Of a stretch of 64,000 bases of DNA, positions 1-14,700 are shown piece by piece (the stretch's first letter is position 1; every line of letters begins with the position of its first letter). The notes beneath the pieces were generated by a model. The model searched no databases. It saw only the letters and a list, made by a program, of their open reading frames with translations, and had not been told where the DNA came from. Both the position numbers and the translations under genes were made by a program. Source of the DNA: Rostratula benghalensis (lineage: Eukaryota; Chordata; Aves; Charadriiformes; Rostratulidae); the NCBI GenBank assembly GCA_013399305.1, contig VXAI01000384.1, positions 310,001 to 374,000 on the forward strand, read 5' to 3'.

Positions 1-3000
1 AAAACAAAAAAACCCTGTGGCTACCTCCCACTTTAAAACATAAATAACACTCTAAAAATTAGCTACAGCTCATCAAGCAAGGTCTTAAATAATGCTATGA
101 GGCTGGTATCAATGTAGTTATAGAAGATGGGGAACATCTTTTTAAAAACTTTTGATGCTCCATGTATCTCTTTTTTATTTATATGTGGAAGAAGTTGTCA
201 CATGCCACATCAAAACTGTTCTGTGTCCTTCATGCAGAAAAGCAAAGATATTTTTAAAGAAAGATTTTCATAGCAAGTCTAGAACTGTACTGTACATTAA
301 TATAGTCTAAGCTGCAATGATTTTGATAATAAAGGCACAGGAGGTTATGCACCTTTGTCTGGGATGAGGTAAGTGTAATCTCAACCTCCACATGCCTGCC
401 ATTCAATGATACAGAAAAGGTTAAACAACCTTTTGATGTTGCGGGTTTCTAGCCAGCAGCAAAAGTGGACATAAAAACACAAGAGAAGCACCAACTTCCA
501 GGCTTTGATTTACTGCTGTGATTTCTTTGATACGGGAAGGGATGGAGGCAGGTAGTTACAATACATCACTCTGAAAACAGCTTGTGATGGGACAGTCTTT
601 TTGCCATAACACTCTTTCAGGAGTCCTCTTTCAGGACTCTAGCAATCTAAAAAAATTCCCCCTTTTCCCCAGTCAAACATACCCTAAAGCATTAACTCAC
701 ATCTTTAACAAGTCAGTGAACTACTCCTTTAAAAGACATTTCTCAGACTTCAAAGACTGATCTTCCATTCCTTCCTTTTGTCAACAATAAGCAAACAAAA
801 ATAAGAAAGAAAAAAAAAAAGCATGTTTTCTTCTCAACAGAAGATGACAAAGGAAAGCAACATTAGCCAAGAACAACTTCCACAGGTAAGTTTAATCAGT
901 TGGATAAAATGCCAGACAAATGCCTACAACTCAGTGGTTTTAGATGTAATTTTATGCTGTGTCTAAAACAAGCAAACATTAATTTATCTTTACCAGGTAG
1001 ATTTCAGTAACAATTATGTTTGTAAACCCAAGCCTGAGTATCGGTGACACTTATTCTATCAGGTGATTTTTTTTTTTACTGTAAGCCCTAAAGACCATTG
1101 AAAGGCAAAGGCAAAACCCAAATCAAGTCAGAACTCATTGTTCCAGACTCCTTTTTTTGTTCCCTCCAAAATGCAAAACAACAGAAGATACAACAAATCC
1201 TACTCCAGCCACATCACAAACATGCATTCACAATTAATGAGACGTGTTAGCTCCTGCAGAAGAGCATATTATCAGTTTTGTAAAATCTGCATGTTTCCAA
1301 ATGGTTTTGCTACCATGCTGCGCGCTACAGGACATGTATCCTACAGGCAGCATCAGTTGGCCTAAAGGCAGAGAAGATGGGGCAAGATACCAAAATTATA
1401 GTGCCAAAAATAAAACTTCAGGCAATAGCCTAAGTAGTATTACTACAAATGAGATAACTAATCCCTGGCAGTGCCCTGGTCAGTAGTGCAATGTCTTACT
1501 GGAGCTATTTCTGTCTACATCTTAATATGTCCTCCCAACCTCCCAAATATAAGAAGATTTAACCTATAAATAAGAGAGGTAATTTCAGGAGGGGAAAGTA
1601 ATTTACTTTCGCTTTCTAGAAACAATTATTATTCCTTGGTGTTAGGTAGCATTTTATAGCATAATTCCTTAGAATAAAATACAACTATGTTTAATAAACA
1701 CAGATGGGAACACCAATCACAGATCCTGAATTGAATTCTCTTAGGAAGCATAGTACCAAAAATAATTATTAAAAAAAAGAACTTGCCATTTTTTTCTTAT
1801 AAATAATCAGCTATGACTAAAATCAAGGAAAGCAGAACATATTTTCACACTTCTTTTACTTTTTAGAATATGATTTCATCCAAGCCCTTGCCACAGCAAC
1901 AGTATCAGTTACCATACTAAACAACCATGTCCCTAAAAGTCTAGTGCAGAGAAAGATCATGAGCTTACCAGTTATCCTGTTAAATTTTCTAGCCCACCTG
2001 GCTCCTAAGGGGTGAATTATACATGGTGAGTTGAATCCAAATGGAGTTTGTATGCTGATTATAAAAGACAATTGCTTACTTTGTTTCTTAGTGTAAGTTG
2101 ATTATGTGCTTATGCAAGAGGCTATCGGGTGGCAGCTGGAAAGTTTTACTTCAGCTGAGCCACTGCCTGTAGTTAATGGGGCACTGTGAGGTGGAAATGG
2201 CACAGGACTTTCTTTCTAAGGGTAGGTTAAGTCACTTTCACACCAGTGGGATGAATTCTGCCACATACAAGGATGTGGCAAGTTCTACACAAGTGAGTTA
2301 ACTGTACTATTGTTTTGAATAAAAAGAAAGCTTGTAATTCTCAGGGAGATGTATTACAGACAATATTCAAATAGTCAATGAACACTGGGTGTGTGGGGTT
2401 GGGGTTTTTTTGTGTGTGGGTTGTGTGAGTTCGTGACTTCGGCTTTTTTTGGTTTTTGCTAAGCTTATTGGCTTAGCAGACTGAAATACTTTCAAGAACA
2501 AAATTAATTTATATCGAACCCTGAAACTATTTCACTGTTGAAAACACTTTGAATGTATCAATAGATAGCATATAAACAGGTTATCTTAAAGAAAAATAAA
2601 TATTATGAAAATTTGTTTTAACTTTAAGGTATTCAAATCTCATATATGTTAATACAGAACACTCAGATCTAGATTTAAAGACAGCATGTGATTTTACTGA
2701 TGTCGTAACTGTGATGCTACTTGCTTCAGGTTACCCATTATATGATTTGTACACTGCCTCAGCAGCCTGTTGTTCCATGGCATGAAATACTAGTGTTTAC
2801 ACTGATTAAATTGAGAAGCATAAAGTAATCCTTCTAATTCTCTGATGCTATCTTTAGCTTTTTATTGCAGTCTCTCCATCATTTAAACAGATTTCTTACA
2901 ATGTAGACACCAGACCAAGGAACAAATAGCATACCAGTTTCATTCTTAATGGTATAGAAATCTACTTACTCTAATGTTTCCAATTTAATGTTACATACTT

Positions 3001-3377
3001 ACTGGAGGTAAGTGAAATATTATTTATAAATCCTTTTCCTCTTTGTTTATGTATCTGCACAGATATGAAACTGGACAGATGGGAAAGGATTTTCCTCAAA
3101 TGTGATGCTAGGTGGAAACCTTATGAAAAAAAAAACCACAACAAAAACCAATCCAAATTCCATCTGCTAATAAATATTTTAGTTTCAAGATGAAACTGAG
3201 CCTTTCTCTCCTTTTATTCCCCTACTTTACTGACACAGCCAATCTAGAAGTCTAGACATTTCTAGATATTGTAAAGTTTAATGCACTGTTTGATCTGTCA
3301 AATATTCAATAGCTAGGAATACTCCCATTACACAGTTTAGTCTCAATGTCTTATGAGGTACACAGTCTTGGCTTACA
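1..3377. other. Intronic AT-rich sequence
   Basis: No exon or retroelement is recognised apart from the GT-rich tract near 2.4 kb. ORFs here are short and lack coding character. Confidence 0.6.
2387..2456 (+). repeat. GT-rich low-complexity tract
   Basis: This is a run of G and T with four G-runs (2,387-389, 395-398, 401-404, 418-420). The last loop is 13 bases, so it falls short of a canonical quadruplex. It ends in T-rich sequence. Confidence 0.6.
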
Positions 3378-3870
3378 GAATTCACAGAATGATACGGGGT
3401 TGGAAGGGACCTCTGGGGCTCATCGAGTCCAACCCGACTGCTAAAGCAGGTCCTCATAGAGCAGATCGCACAGGAACCTGCCCAGGCAGGTTTTGAAAGT
3501 CTCCAGAGTTGGGAGGCTGCACCACCTCTCTGGGCAGCCTCTTTCAGTGCTCTGCCACCCTCAAAGTGAAGAAGTTCCTCCTCATGTTTAGATGGAACTT
3601 CTTACGTTCAAGTTTGTGCCCATTTCCTCGTGTCCTCTCTCACTGGGCACCACTGAAAAAAGACTGCCCCCTTCCTTTTGACACTCACCCTTTAAGTATT
3701 TACAGGTGTTGATCAGATCCCCCCTCAGCCTTCCCTTACTCCAGACTAAAAAGACCCAAGTCCCTCAACCTTTCCTCATAAGAGATACTCCAGGCCTCTA
3801 ATCATCTTTGTGGTCCTCTTGCTGTACCCTCTCCAGCAGTTCCCTAGCCTTCCCTCAGCTATACCTCAAA
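3378..3870 (-). mobile_element. CR1 LINE, 3'-end fragment
   Basis: The plus strand begins with the reverse complement of the avian CR1 3' end (CAGAATGATACGGGGTTGG, then a GAAGGGACCTCTGGGGCTC segment). It continues through the typical 3' untranslated and terminal ORF2 region, including the reverse-complemented TCTCTGGGCAGCCT block. The copy is truncated at its 5' side near 3,870, as most CR1 insertions are. It is intact enough to be a fairly young avian CR1. Its 3' end points left, the same direction as ATP11A transcription. Confidence 0.9.
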
Positions 3871-4799
3871 TAGAAAAGGACCAAGAGGCCACCCACGCCT
3901 ATGAGCTTTTCAAGCTCTCAAGTTCAAAGAAAAGAAGTCCTACACTTTATACTTTTTCTTAACTTATTCACAATGGGGCTTGCTAAGCCAATCAAACTGA
4001 AGACTGACTGGTGAAAAAAGAGAGGAGCCAGCAGGCAGAGTGTTATATATTAAATAGGTTATACCTACTTAATAGGGGGCAGAAAAAAAAATGCACAATG
4101 AGAAGAATCCTAAAGGTGATAAAAGCTATCTGTAAAGACATTAAACTCCCCAATACTTTCTATTCTACTTACCGAAAAAAAAAAAAAAAAGGAAAAAAAA
4201 CCACCACAAAAAGGGAAAAAGCCTATACAGGTTAAATGGCTTTGAAGAACAACACGCTAAGGCACTGACCAAAGGAGGATACACAACAGGCTACACCCAC
4301 CTCAGAAACAGCCTCCACGGCTGCAGGCACATAGAAGACAGCAGTCACTCATAGTGGCTTTCCCGGGCTGGCCACCTGAAGGCCACCACCAGGGCCCCTC
4401 AGAGCTTTCCAGAGGCTCTGTGTGTTAGACCCCAACTAAACACAAGGCTCACAAAATGGCAAGAAAGGCACCAGGGGAAGAGACAGAGAGGCAGCTGAAC
4501 ATGGCACTGCCCAAAAGCACACACTCCCCAAATCCCAAAGGTGCATATAGACAAAGCTGATGTAGTTTAATCTTAGATGGCTGCAAAGACTCTGCTGTAA
4601 GACCAAGAAACCATCAGAGTAAACAAGAAAGGTGAAATCCACCTCTAATCTTGCAAGGGACCATCCACACACTTCCCCCACACACCCACCCCTAACTATG
4701 TGTTTCACTGACAGAAGCGGTTTCAATGCATACAAATCTAGATGAAGGAATCACATTCATATGAGATATGTATATAAATATGTAAAAAAAATAATAATA
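3871..4799. other. Spacer between two inverted CR1 copies
   Basis: Mostly unique sequence with A-rich runs (4,174-4,200 and 4,784-4,804). A minus-strand ORF of 99 codons at 4,436-4,735 has no recognisable domain and is not called. Confidence 0.5.
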
Positions 4800-5133
4800 A
4801 AAATGTATGTAAAGGGTGAGTGTTAGGAGGATGGAGCCAGGCTCTTCCCAGTGATGGCCAATGATGGGACAAGGGGCAATGGGTGCAAGCTGGAACATAA
4901 GAGGTTCCACTTAAATAAAAGGAAAAACTTATTCACAATGAGGGTGATGGAACACTGGAATGGGCTTCCCAGAGAGGTTGTGGGGTCTCCTTCTCTGGAG
5001 ACATTCAAAACCTGTCTGGACACGTTCCTATGTGACCTGATCCAGGTGTTCCTGCTCCGGCAGGGGGATTGGACTAGATGATCTTTCAAGGTCCCTTCCA
5101 ATCCCTGATAGTCTGTGATTCTGTGATATGATA
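4800..5133 (+). mobile_element. CR1 LINE, 3'-end fragment
   Basis: The plus strand reads in CR1 sense: a GGAGGATGGAGCCAGGCTC segment, then the AATGGGCTTCCCAGAGAGGT block, then GGATTGGACTAGATGATCT and a terminal TCTGTGATTCTGTGAT, the characteristic short-repeat CR1 end. It is truncated at 5'. It lies in inverted orientation to the copy at 3,378-3,870, about 930 bases away. An A- and C-rich run follows (5,149-5,210). Confidence 0.92.
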
Positions 5134-8100
5134 CCCAGTTTCCTGATGTTAAAAAAAAAAACAACAACAAAACACCAAAACCAAACAATAAAACAACCTA
5201 ACAAAAAACAGTGTATCTTTGAAGGTCTGTCAAAACCACCCAATCCCACCTCTGCTGTACCCGCACAGCTGCCATCCTGTTTAATGGACAGCACACCTGG
5301 AAATCTGACCTGACACACAAAATACAACATTGCTATGACCAGATTACAGACAAATGAACACAGGAACTGGATAAAATGGTTCTGAAGCTCTGGGGCCACA
5401 ACAGAGGCTGCTGCTGTACAGTATCCAAAAGCTGTCACTTTCCAGAGCCTGCTGAAACCCCACTACAGGTGGTCTCACTCTTGTTTGGCAGCCCCAAGCC
5501 AAATAACAGCCACCACTGCCTGGCATATGTGACAAATGCCACTGTACAGGCACATGGAATTTTATAAAGCCTCTTTCTCTCAGGAAAACGTACCAACAGG
5601 AAAACTGCATCTTCATTACAAAACTGCTGATACTTGCTAAAATTCCCCATCTGTGACAGTACATCAGCCACTGAAGTGGCTTTCTGTAGCTAATGGTCAT
5701 ATGGTAGCCACCCCTATCACCACCAAAAGGTCAAGCAAACACCACACAAAAAAAATTGCAAGATGAAGATTGCTATCAGCTAATAAAGAGCTTCAGCTAG
5801 ATCTCCATAAAATGATGAGAAAGCAAACAAAGATTTTCTACAAAAATATAGCACCAGAGAGATCCATAAATTTCAAACTTCATTTACAGGCATGGAGATA
5901 AGGAAGTCATCTATGTGAGAAGGTCTTATCTAGCGAAGTACAAAAAACAAGGAGATAAACTTTGCAAAAAATACTAGTTTGTACTGGGCATGCATTTTTG
6001 TGGAATGATTGTTCAAACAACCTCTTGCTGTTTGTAGACACTGCAAAATGTTTTCTCCTTTGCAATTCTGGGCTTCCTGAAGACTTATTCTAAGTTTTCT
6101 AAACATTGTGGATCAGTTCACATCACTGTATTGGTTAAACTATCAGTTATTCTTGTCAAGATAACAAGAAACAACACAGTCCCTCTCAGTATCTAAACAT
6201 GAGAATGCCAATACTAGATAAGGCACTTATTTCAGCACTTTCTATATTACATGCTAAACCTGGAAAAAAAAAAAAAATCAGCAACTGGTACTCTTGGAGT
6301 GTCCTGTCCTTTAAGGAGAATCACAGTCAAGTGACAACTGGACAATTTAGTTTGTGGTTTTAAAACAACAAAACATTCAACGTGTAGTCATGTTCTTTAA
6401 AAAAATAATTTCCACTTTTCTTAACTTACCTTTGTCTCTTGTACTGGTACTCAAATTGCCACAAGCTAATGAACTCCCTAAATTAAAGTTTGAAGGTCTT
6501 CTGATAGTCTATTTTACTTTCAAGTACTATATATCTAACTGCAGACAGCATCTTTGATCATCTTGCAAAAATCTTACATCTCTCCTATTTCTTACAGAGC
6601 CTACATTTAGCCAGCTTTCTGCTGCGGTCTATTCAACATGAGTTAAATAGTTCCAGTGTCTCTGAAATGATCACATACGAAAAGATCTAAGAACACTCTT
6701 ATTCTTTTGAAATCTCTCCAAAAAGCCTATTCGTCTTTTATTGCTAGCTTGTCATTATTGGTCGGTGCCATTTCCTTCAAAAATAAATAACACTAAAGCC
6801 TATTGATTTGAGAAGTTCCGCTCCGGGGACCTCACACTAAATTCAGAAAAATGACATTTATTGAATTGTCCTATCACCTTAGTTAAAAAAATCTCTAGGT
6901 TACAGGGCAAGTCTAGGCTAAGAAAAAAGGAATCACATTACTAATTCCTTAGAATTAATAAATGGAAAGGCCCATATTAAACACTACTCCTCCAAGTCAC
7001 AGCAAATAACAGGAATCAATACACATCAGACCCAATACTTTGCTCATTTTTTCCCATTCTCTTATATTGCAATAAGAGAGCAGATCCCAGCTTTTGCAAG
7101 TTAGCTCTAATTACAACAATTACTTACAGTGATGCAAATAAGATAAAGTTACACAAGGCTGGTTTAAAGGGATTTTTACCACTTGTCCAAGCCCCAAAAC
7201 TGAAAAAAGAACTACCAGATGCCCATTTTGGGACTTTTTGAAACTTCACACCTTCTCCAGATACTTTCCTTTCCCTCCTCCATCCCTCTGGAAACATTCA
7301 AGCTTTCTTTTTCAGACCTTCCTAGACATGGACATTAAATACACCAAGATTATAGGTTAGCACTGTGTCTTGTAGGCCAAACAGGATCACATAAAGGTGC
7401 TTCCACACACAAGCTCTCTGTTTCTGCTTCTTCCCTTTACAGAAGCTGAACAGAAAAAAAAGGCACAAAAAGGTTCAGTTTGTTCAGAACTACATCAATA
7501 CTCCAAGTACAGGTGTTTTCTGAGTTTTAGTAATTACTGTGACTGCAGCAAACACACAATACCTTTATTTGCCCTAGGAAAAAACTCACCAATTTCATCA
7601 CCACTTACATTTAGTTAAATGTACTTTCCTGTCTTCCTTCCATTACCAGACATAGCCAAGAGCCAGCACTATATATCCAGTTTCTTTAAAAGAGTGGGTA
7701 TAATAACCACACCAGCCTGACATTTAAAACAAGAAGTAACTTGGTCAGCTAGACCTGTAACATAGCCAAGGAAACCTATAACCAATATAAAACCAAACAG
7801 TGAACTGAAGAGACATGAAAAGTCAAAACAACACAGCAAAAAACCCTATACAAGCTGAGCAAGAAAACCTCACAGCAGGATCTAAAGATTCCCTAGCTCT
7901 GGCTCTAGAGAATTCAAGTGGATCAATTTCCAAAGTCAGAGGACCATCAACATCCAACCTTCAAGCCCAAACAGAAGTCCAGCAGAAAACAGGAAAGTAG
8001 ATCATGTCTAGGGGAAAAGTTATTTGGCCACAGTTCCTTACGAAAACACAGGTAACCTTAAAAATTCAGCAGGTTGTGAGACATTGCCAAACTAAGTACT

Positions 8101-11100
8101 ATGCTGTTACATAAATCCTGTCTGCTCAGTGACTCTGTTTCTAGTTAAGGTTTTGAAGGTTCTGAAGTATGCATGATTACAAACATATCTGAAGTTTACA
8201 AAATGTGGATAACTCAAGAATAAAGACCCATCAGACACAGATCGAAAGACATGTTAGCTCAACCTTCCATAAGGTCTTTGTATTTGGCTTGTTATGATAA
8301 ACCTGGAAAAAAAAAAAACCAAAGAACACTGAAAACACAAGTAGCTTCAAGTACAGATAAAGTGCTTCAGTCTTTTGAAGGTCCTTATGCTTATCAGCAT
8401 CACTTCTATCTTCTATTAGGGAGCCATATACCTCTGGACAAATCTGTTACCATTCCTCTCTGAGAATTACCGTAAAGCCAGTCAATGACAGAATATTAAT
8501 TCTCATTCCTTATTGGACCAGAGGTCATCAGAACAACTTAGTTATGTAATGTCATTTCCACAAATCAAATCAGTATAGACAGCTTTCCACTGCACATTAC
8601 CAAAGGCATAAAAGAAGCAATGTAACTGATCTGATTTTCTATGCTGTATCATAACCAAGCCTCTAAGCTAAAGAGACAGAAATGAAGTCATTTTAGGGTA
8701 AACAGTGATTTGACAATCACTTTATCACCAACACCTTCCTTACACATAAGAAACATACCAATCAGCATATATACTTCCATTGAGTGAAGTATCCTAAGAA
8801 CTTCAGAAATCTTACACATCTCTCAATTCATTTATATAGACTAAAACACGACCACATCAAATTTTCCCCCATTTCTTTTCTTTCCATAACACACAATCAC
8901 TCTGTAACTGTAACAATCTGAATTTAAACATACATGAACAAATTCCGGAAGAGTAAATGACTCTCTCAGTGTGCCTAACTTTATCTGTACTGATGGAAAG
9001 CAACTTGCATCTCAGACTTTTGGTTTTAACTTATGTTACATACATAAATATTTTCCTTCCTCCCTTAACAGTTAAACTACTAAGTCTGAAGCAGCAAAGG
9101 AGAAGAATTAACTCATAATACAAATTTACATTTCATAATTGAGTTTCATATATACAATGATACTATAGAAAAAGCAACATTCTTTCTCTGGCAGGCTTTG
9201 CCACCATCCCATGCAGATTCGTCCTTCACTTGTACGTCTTATTGTTGTCCACATCACAGTTCCGTTGGTTGCCTTGTAGTTAAAAAGGTACAAACCCCTG
9301 CCCTCTCTATTTCAAGATACATGCAGTCTTATTTTATTGTGTATAGCCCCTTTCCTAAGTATTGTTCCATTTAGAAATCTAGAAGCATTTTTCTCCCCCT
9401 TCACTCTATGTTAATACAAACAAAATAAAAATGCTTCATTACAGAACTATGACAGCTTTTTTCTTCTTTGGAAAGCAAAGCACTTGGAATTTCAAACTTC
9501 ATTTTCTGTGTTCTGGTACTAATCACATAATAAGAGATTAGAAATTAACAATGCACCAACTGTTACAGATAATAAGACTTATGTGTTGGAACAAACAAAG
9601 TATCTACTAATATTTGTGCATAAATCCATAACAAACATTTGCAAGAGGAGAAAAATAAATCTGTATCTGCAAAACCAAATCACAAATACTGAAGGTTTTA
9701 CTCTGGACATTAGAAAGGATAACTTTTGACTCAGACCATCATATTAAATATAGTGCTACACAGTGTCAAGTTAAAAAAAAAAAAAAATCAGGATTCTAAG
9801 TTTCCTATACAGCTTCATTCCTAAATGTGTTTAAAGCAACGGGATCTAAGCAACTGTGGGAATTATTCAGGATTATTCTAGAAGAAAAAGCTTTTGTTAA
9901 TAAAAACGGTTCCTCTTTCATGAAGGAAAATTAAGCCATAGCATAAGCTGTTAAGTCACCCATACATAATACAATAAGCAGCATCCTCTTATGTAATGTG
10001 TCACTTGCTCAATCTTTAATATAGTTTAAATTGCCATAACCTAGATACACGGTAAGTGAAGTAAAGCATACAACACTACCTCAACAGAAGAAGTTTCTTT
10101 TATAGAGACATATGAAAAGATCTCTAACCACTACTTGTATTTTCATCTGGTTTTGCTCTGTCAAGGCTACCACACTTGAGATATCTTTCTCCCTAGAGAG
10201 TATCATCATTTTAGTAAAATCTGCCTCCACTTTTCCACTGTTTACATAATCATTTCAGTTATTAGAAGTTTCTTTCCATCATCTTCCTCTTGTGAAAGCA
10301 TTTTACCACATCCACGCTGACAAAGGGCTTCCATCACGAAGTCAGTTGCACACTGCGTTCTTCCAACTAAATAGGCTCATTCTGTTCTTCACTGATACAC
10401 AGCAATAACAAGACCAAAAAAATCTGACCATAAGAACAGTTTCACCTTGAGAATCTTTGCACTACAGATTAGACTGAGTCAACACAAGAAAGCAGCCTTT
10501 AGAGTATCATTTAATAAAGATTAACAGAACCACAAGCTACATCCAAGGTCTGACCAGGAGGACCCCACACTGCATTGTAGCATCATGTGTTATTTTTGTA
10601 TCAGTCCCCCCAAAATTATTCCAGTGCTGCATTAACTGGTTTGTATGTGGCTTTTTTCTTGTTCCACAAATATGGAATCTCAAGTCAGACATATTTTCTT
10701 CTGAACCAGAGCAAGAAAAAAAATACAGCCTATAGTCCTGTATTTTACTACAGCAAAGCAAATGAAAATCAGAGCAGAACAACAAACCTGCCTTTTTTTT
10801 TTTTTTTTTTTTTGATGTGGAGAATCACTTGATAGGGAAAGTCTGGAAGTTGTGATGTGCCTGGCAGACACTGAGCTTAGCAAGCAGGCAGACTGGCCAG
10901 CAAAACAAAGGCTACATCTATAGTTGTGGACTAAACAGGGCTACAGCCTGGGTAAAATCCATACCATTATTCACAAATAGCTATGGAATTACTTTACAGA
11001 ACAGTGGTAAATTTTGGTAAAAATACAAGCTGGATGCCAAAAGAGGACTGGAATATCGTACCAGAATACCATGAAAACTATAGCTTAAAAAAAAAAAAAA

Positions 11101-11504
11101 AAGTAAAATTTAATCATACAAACTACAAGGTGAAGCACTTCTAAGGACTAAGAGCAAGAGTTGTGACTATAAATTGGCAGCTCATTAGCTGGGTAAGAGC
11201 CAGAGGATAAGATGCTGCCTGTAGAGAAAGTACTGTACTGATGCCAGTATACAAGGCATGGGTGAGCTCTAAAAAAAACTTTTAGGATTCCGGTCCTAGT
11301 TCAAAAAAATATCAATTCAAACTAAACAGCAGTGTTATATTAATAATCAGAGAGCCATTTTAATGAGGAAAAAAACTAACCTACCTTGGTCTAGGAAAAT
11401 CTAAGGAATGTAGGAAACTCAAAATAAAGTGTGAAATGTGCAGCTGTCCTCTAAAATACACCAGAGTAAGAAGTTATCACTACTAAGTAACAGTAAAAGT
11501 TTAG
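5134..11504. other. Intronic sequence without recognised genes
   Basis: AT-rich with A-runs at about 5,149, 6,261, 8,287 and 9,773 and the T21 tract at 10,793. The minus ORFs at 5,028-5,438 and 5,344-5,700 partly read CR1 antisense and flank; they are not genes. Confidence 0.6.
10793..10813. repeat. Poly-T tract, 21 bases
   Basis: A homopolymer of T on the plus strand, that is poly-A in the sense of ATP11A. No retroposed body is recognised beside it. Confidence 0.9.
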
Positions 11505-11717
11505 TTTATGAACAGTCATGTACAAATTGGCTGGTGAACCATTGGAACAGGTTGCCCTGAGAGGTGGTAGATGCCCCATCTGTGGAAACATCCAAGTTCA
11601 GGTTGGACGGGGCTCTGAGCAACCTGATCTACGTGGAGATGTCCCTGCTTACTGCAGCAGAATTTGACTAGCTGACCTTTAAAGGTCTCTTCCAATCCAG
11701 ACTGTTCTGTGATTTTA
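11505..11717 (+). mobile_element. CR1 LINE, short older 3' fragment
   Basis: It contains the CR1 landmarks in order: ATTGGAACAGGTTGCCCTGA, a TTCAGGTTGGACGGGGCTCTG segment, a degenerate GACTAGCTGACCTTTAAAGG, TTCCAATCC and a terminal TTCTGTGAT. The copy is more diverged than the two near 3-5 kb and is a separate insertion. Confidence 0.88.
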
Positions 11718-14700
11718 AAACATCTGCAAAGTTTGATTGAAAATTAAAAGGCTTCCAAAGGAAATGAAGTTTCATAGTTTGGGCGGTTTGGGGTGGAATA
11801 GGAAGAAAAGTCTTTCCAACAGGAGGGAAGAGTTCTACAATTCTTAAGCTTCAACTTGATAAGTTGATGACAAAAATGCCTGGACAATTCACAAACAAAT
11901 GCTGTCTGACTAAAATATGAAACCATCATCTGAAAGAATAAAAGCAAAAAAGGCATCTAAGGGGGAAGGGAGAGAAAGGTACTTCATATCATTCACTTAC
12001 AGACACATGCCCTTTCACTGAGAATTTTTTTAAGCCACCATCAATCCGCCTATTTTTTTCACTGGAAAAAATGTTAATCTTCTAAAATATTCTTTCATTA
12101 CAGAAATAAATTCACTAGAAATAATGACACTGTATTTCATGCAATGAAAGTCTTTGGAGACTATTTCAGAACAGTTTAAAAATAAAATAAAATCACCTGC
12201 CATGTATCTTACCAGAAAATTTCTACTAAACCTAACATCCCAAAATGCTCTCTAGTCTATGCTTAAGGTGTTCTTCCATCCCAGAACACTTCTTGCTGAC
12301 AAACACGACTAGGCAGATGACTACACCTATACATCTGTATTTACTGCATATACCTATTGTGCAGTCAAGAGAATCAGCAGAAAGTCAGAACTGAAAACTA
12401 ATGCAGTCTTCAAACACATGCAAACAGCTCAGACTTTGCTTATTTCGATTATCTCAGCTGAGCGGGCCATAGCCTCAAAGCTGAAGAGCAGCGCACTCAC
12501 TTTCTCAAAACCATCTCAACACTAAGTAGTACAGCTTTTTCTAATTACTATGAAACAGCTTTGGATACCAAGCAAACCAGCAAAATACATTAAGAGAATA
12601 GCACAATCCCAGAATTTCAAGTTTTCAAGCCACAAAAAAATAACTACAGTTATTAACACATCACTGGCTATTAGTGAGGATACTCAAGTTGTGATGAGGA
12701 CCACCATAGCTAAATTTAACCCTTTTTTAGAAATTATTCTTAAGTTACTGGACGAGTGGCAATATTCAACTAAACAAAGCCCAGGGTTAAAAACAAATGC
12801 AAGTGACATGGCCTTTCTTTGCTTAAATAAAAACCTGTGCACAAGTTATCAGTAGACTTCTGTCTAAGAAAACTGCCTGAGACTGGGAGTTATCCTCATA
12901 GTATCATATGGAGACGACATACAATGTCAGAAGTCTCATAAACATCTTGCTTTAATTATACCTACATTGTAATTACGTTAGTTTTGCAATAGTATTTCTA
13001 CAGCACGTTTTCAGGACTATAAAGGTGATGAGCTAGAAGCACACTGAAAGCAGTCAGGACTGTCTGTAAGCCAATCTGTTCTTCCTTCTGATTCTTTGTT
13101 AATAGCATTCATAGCCTGCAACACAGATAAATGAAGCAATTTCTGTTCTTGCTCCTGTATGATCAAACCAGCATTGCGTCATGGAGTCAGTACAGATAGA
13201 AAAAATGCTCCTGCTGCTGAATACTCAGCTGTCACCCCAAATATACAGACAAGGAATGAGAGGCCAAGGGCAATTCCATCGAAGTTTCTTCTGCCTCAGA
13301 AAGTGATGGTGCCTCTTGGAGGAGACATTTTGCATGTGCTATAGTTACTGAATTTAAGTTTAAGGTTAACATGGTAAAGGAAACCAGAGCACAAAAATGG
13401 CATGCCTGTCTAAACTTGCTCAGCTGTGGCTAATGGAAAACTACCTACTTCAGCCTTAAAAAGACCTACAGATAATGTTTTGGGAGGTTGTCATATCAAG
13501 ATGAACACTTTCAATCTTGTACAATCCTCCACTATAATAATGGCTTAGGTGTGAGTGAGAGGTGTAACCAGTGTACTTCTACAGTATTTGATTCACAGGC
13601 CATCAAACGCTGGTTATCTAATGGCTGCAGGCAACAACAGCTAATATTTTAGTGCTCCCCACACTTTTAATAGTTACCAAGTATGGTACTAACGGTATTA
13701 CAGGTAGGCATCCTCGATGGCTCCTTAGGTATAGTGAGCCATGGACTGCAGAAATTGAACTCTGGCCAAAACTGAAAGGCAGGCAACTCTTGGGTCATAG
13801 GACAGGAGTGGACAAAAGGGCCAGAAGATTTAGACATGTGTGTTTACAACTAAAGGATTACCTAACTTGAGGCTAACTGCACATGCTCTCTGCAAAGTGG
13901 CTGGGTCAGAACTCCTCCTGAAATGTAAACAAGGCTTTAAACTATGTCTTAACTGCATATAAGAACATATGCATGTAAAGCACCCAAAACCCAGACATAA
14001 CACCAGCACACATGACAAAAGGAGCTGGGAGGACAGTAAGAACACAACAATAAATACAAAAATTACATTTTAAATTTTCCATATGAGCTTATTTAGTACT
14101 CAACTGAGACAAAGTTTATTTTATTAGCACAGTTAAGTACTCTTCAGACATGACTATTCACCAGAGACAGCCATCAGGAAGAACAATTTCACTCTTCTGA
14201 AACAAGAAATAGACATGACATTCAAATCAAACTTCAACAAAATCTATTCTGAACAAAGAAAACAGGTTAGCACAGGCACAGGAACAAAACTTCATCGTGT
14301 GTAGAATGAGCCAAAAAGAAGTAATGTCAAGGAAGGGAATCATCTCAAGAGGTCAAGTGTGCTCTGATCATATGAAGATCAGTAGGAGGAACAGCATTCT
14401 CATTTTCCGTGCAATTCCTAAGCCCTTCCAGGCAACAGTAATATCTGTGAGACAGCACCATGTTACTGAATACTGAAAGAAAGAGAGGCCTGGAATGAAG
14501 GTACAGAATTGCTGAAGGAAAGGAAGGGCCACGAAAAGCCATTTCTGTAAGAAAATGGAAAATAGGTAGAAGTCCTTTGAGAAATGGTGTTTCTCCGATT
14601 TAAACGTAGTACATTTAGATGTCACTGAAATAAAGTTATTTGCAAATATGATGCCATACTAAGAGGAATGACAAACAACACAAATAGAGAAGCTGTTCTA

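Noticed and set aside
3509..5438. Several ORFs at 3,509-3,712, 4,823-5,188 and 5,028-5,438
   Set aside because: They lie in or across CR1 3' ends and flank; they are shadows of repeat sequence, not genes.
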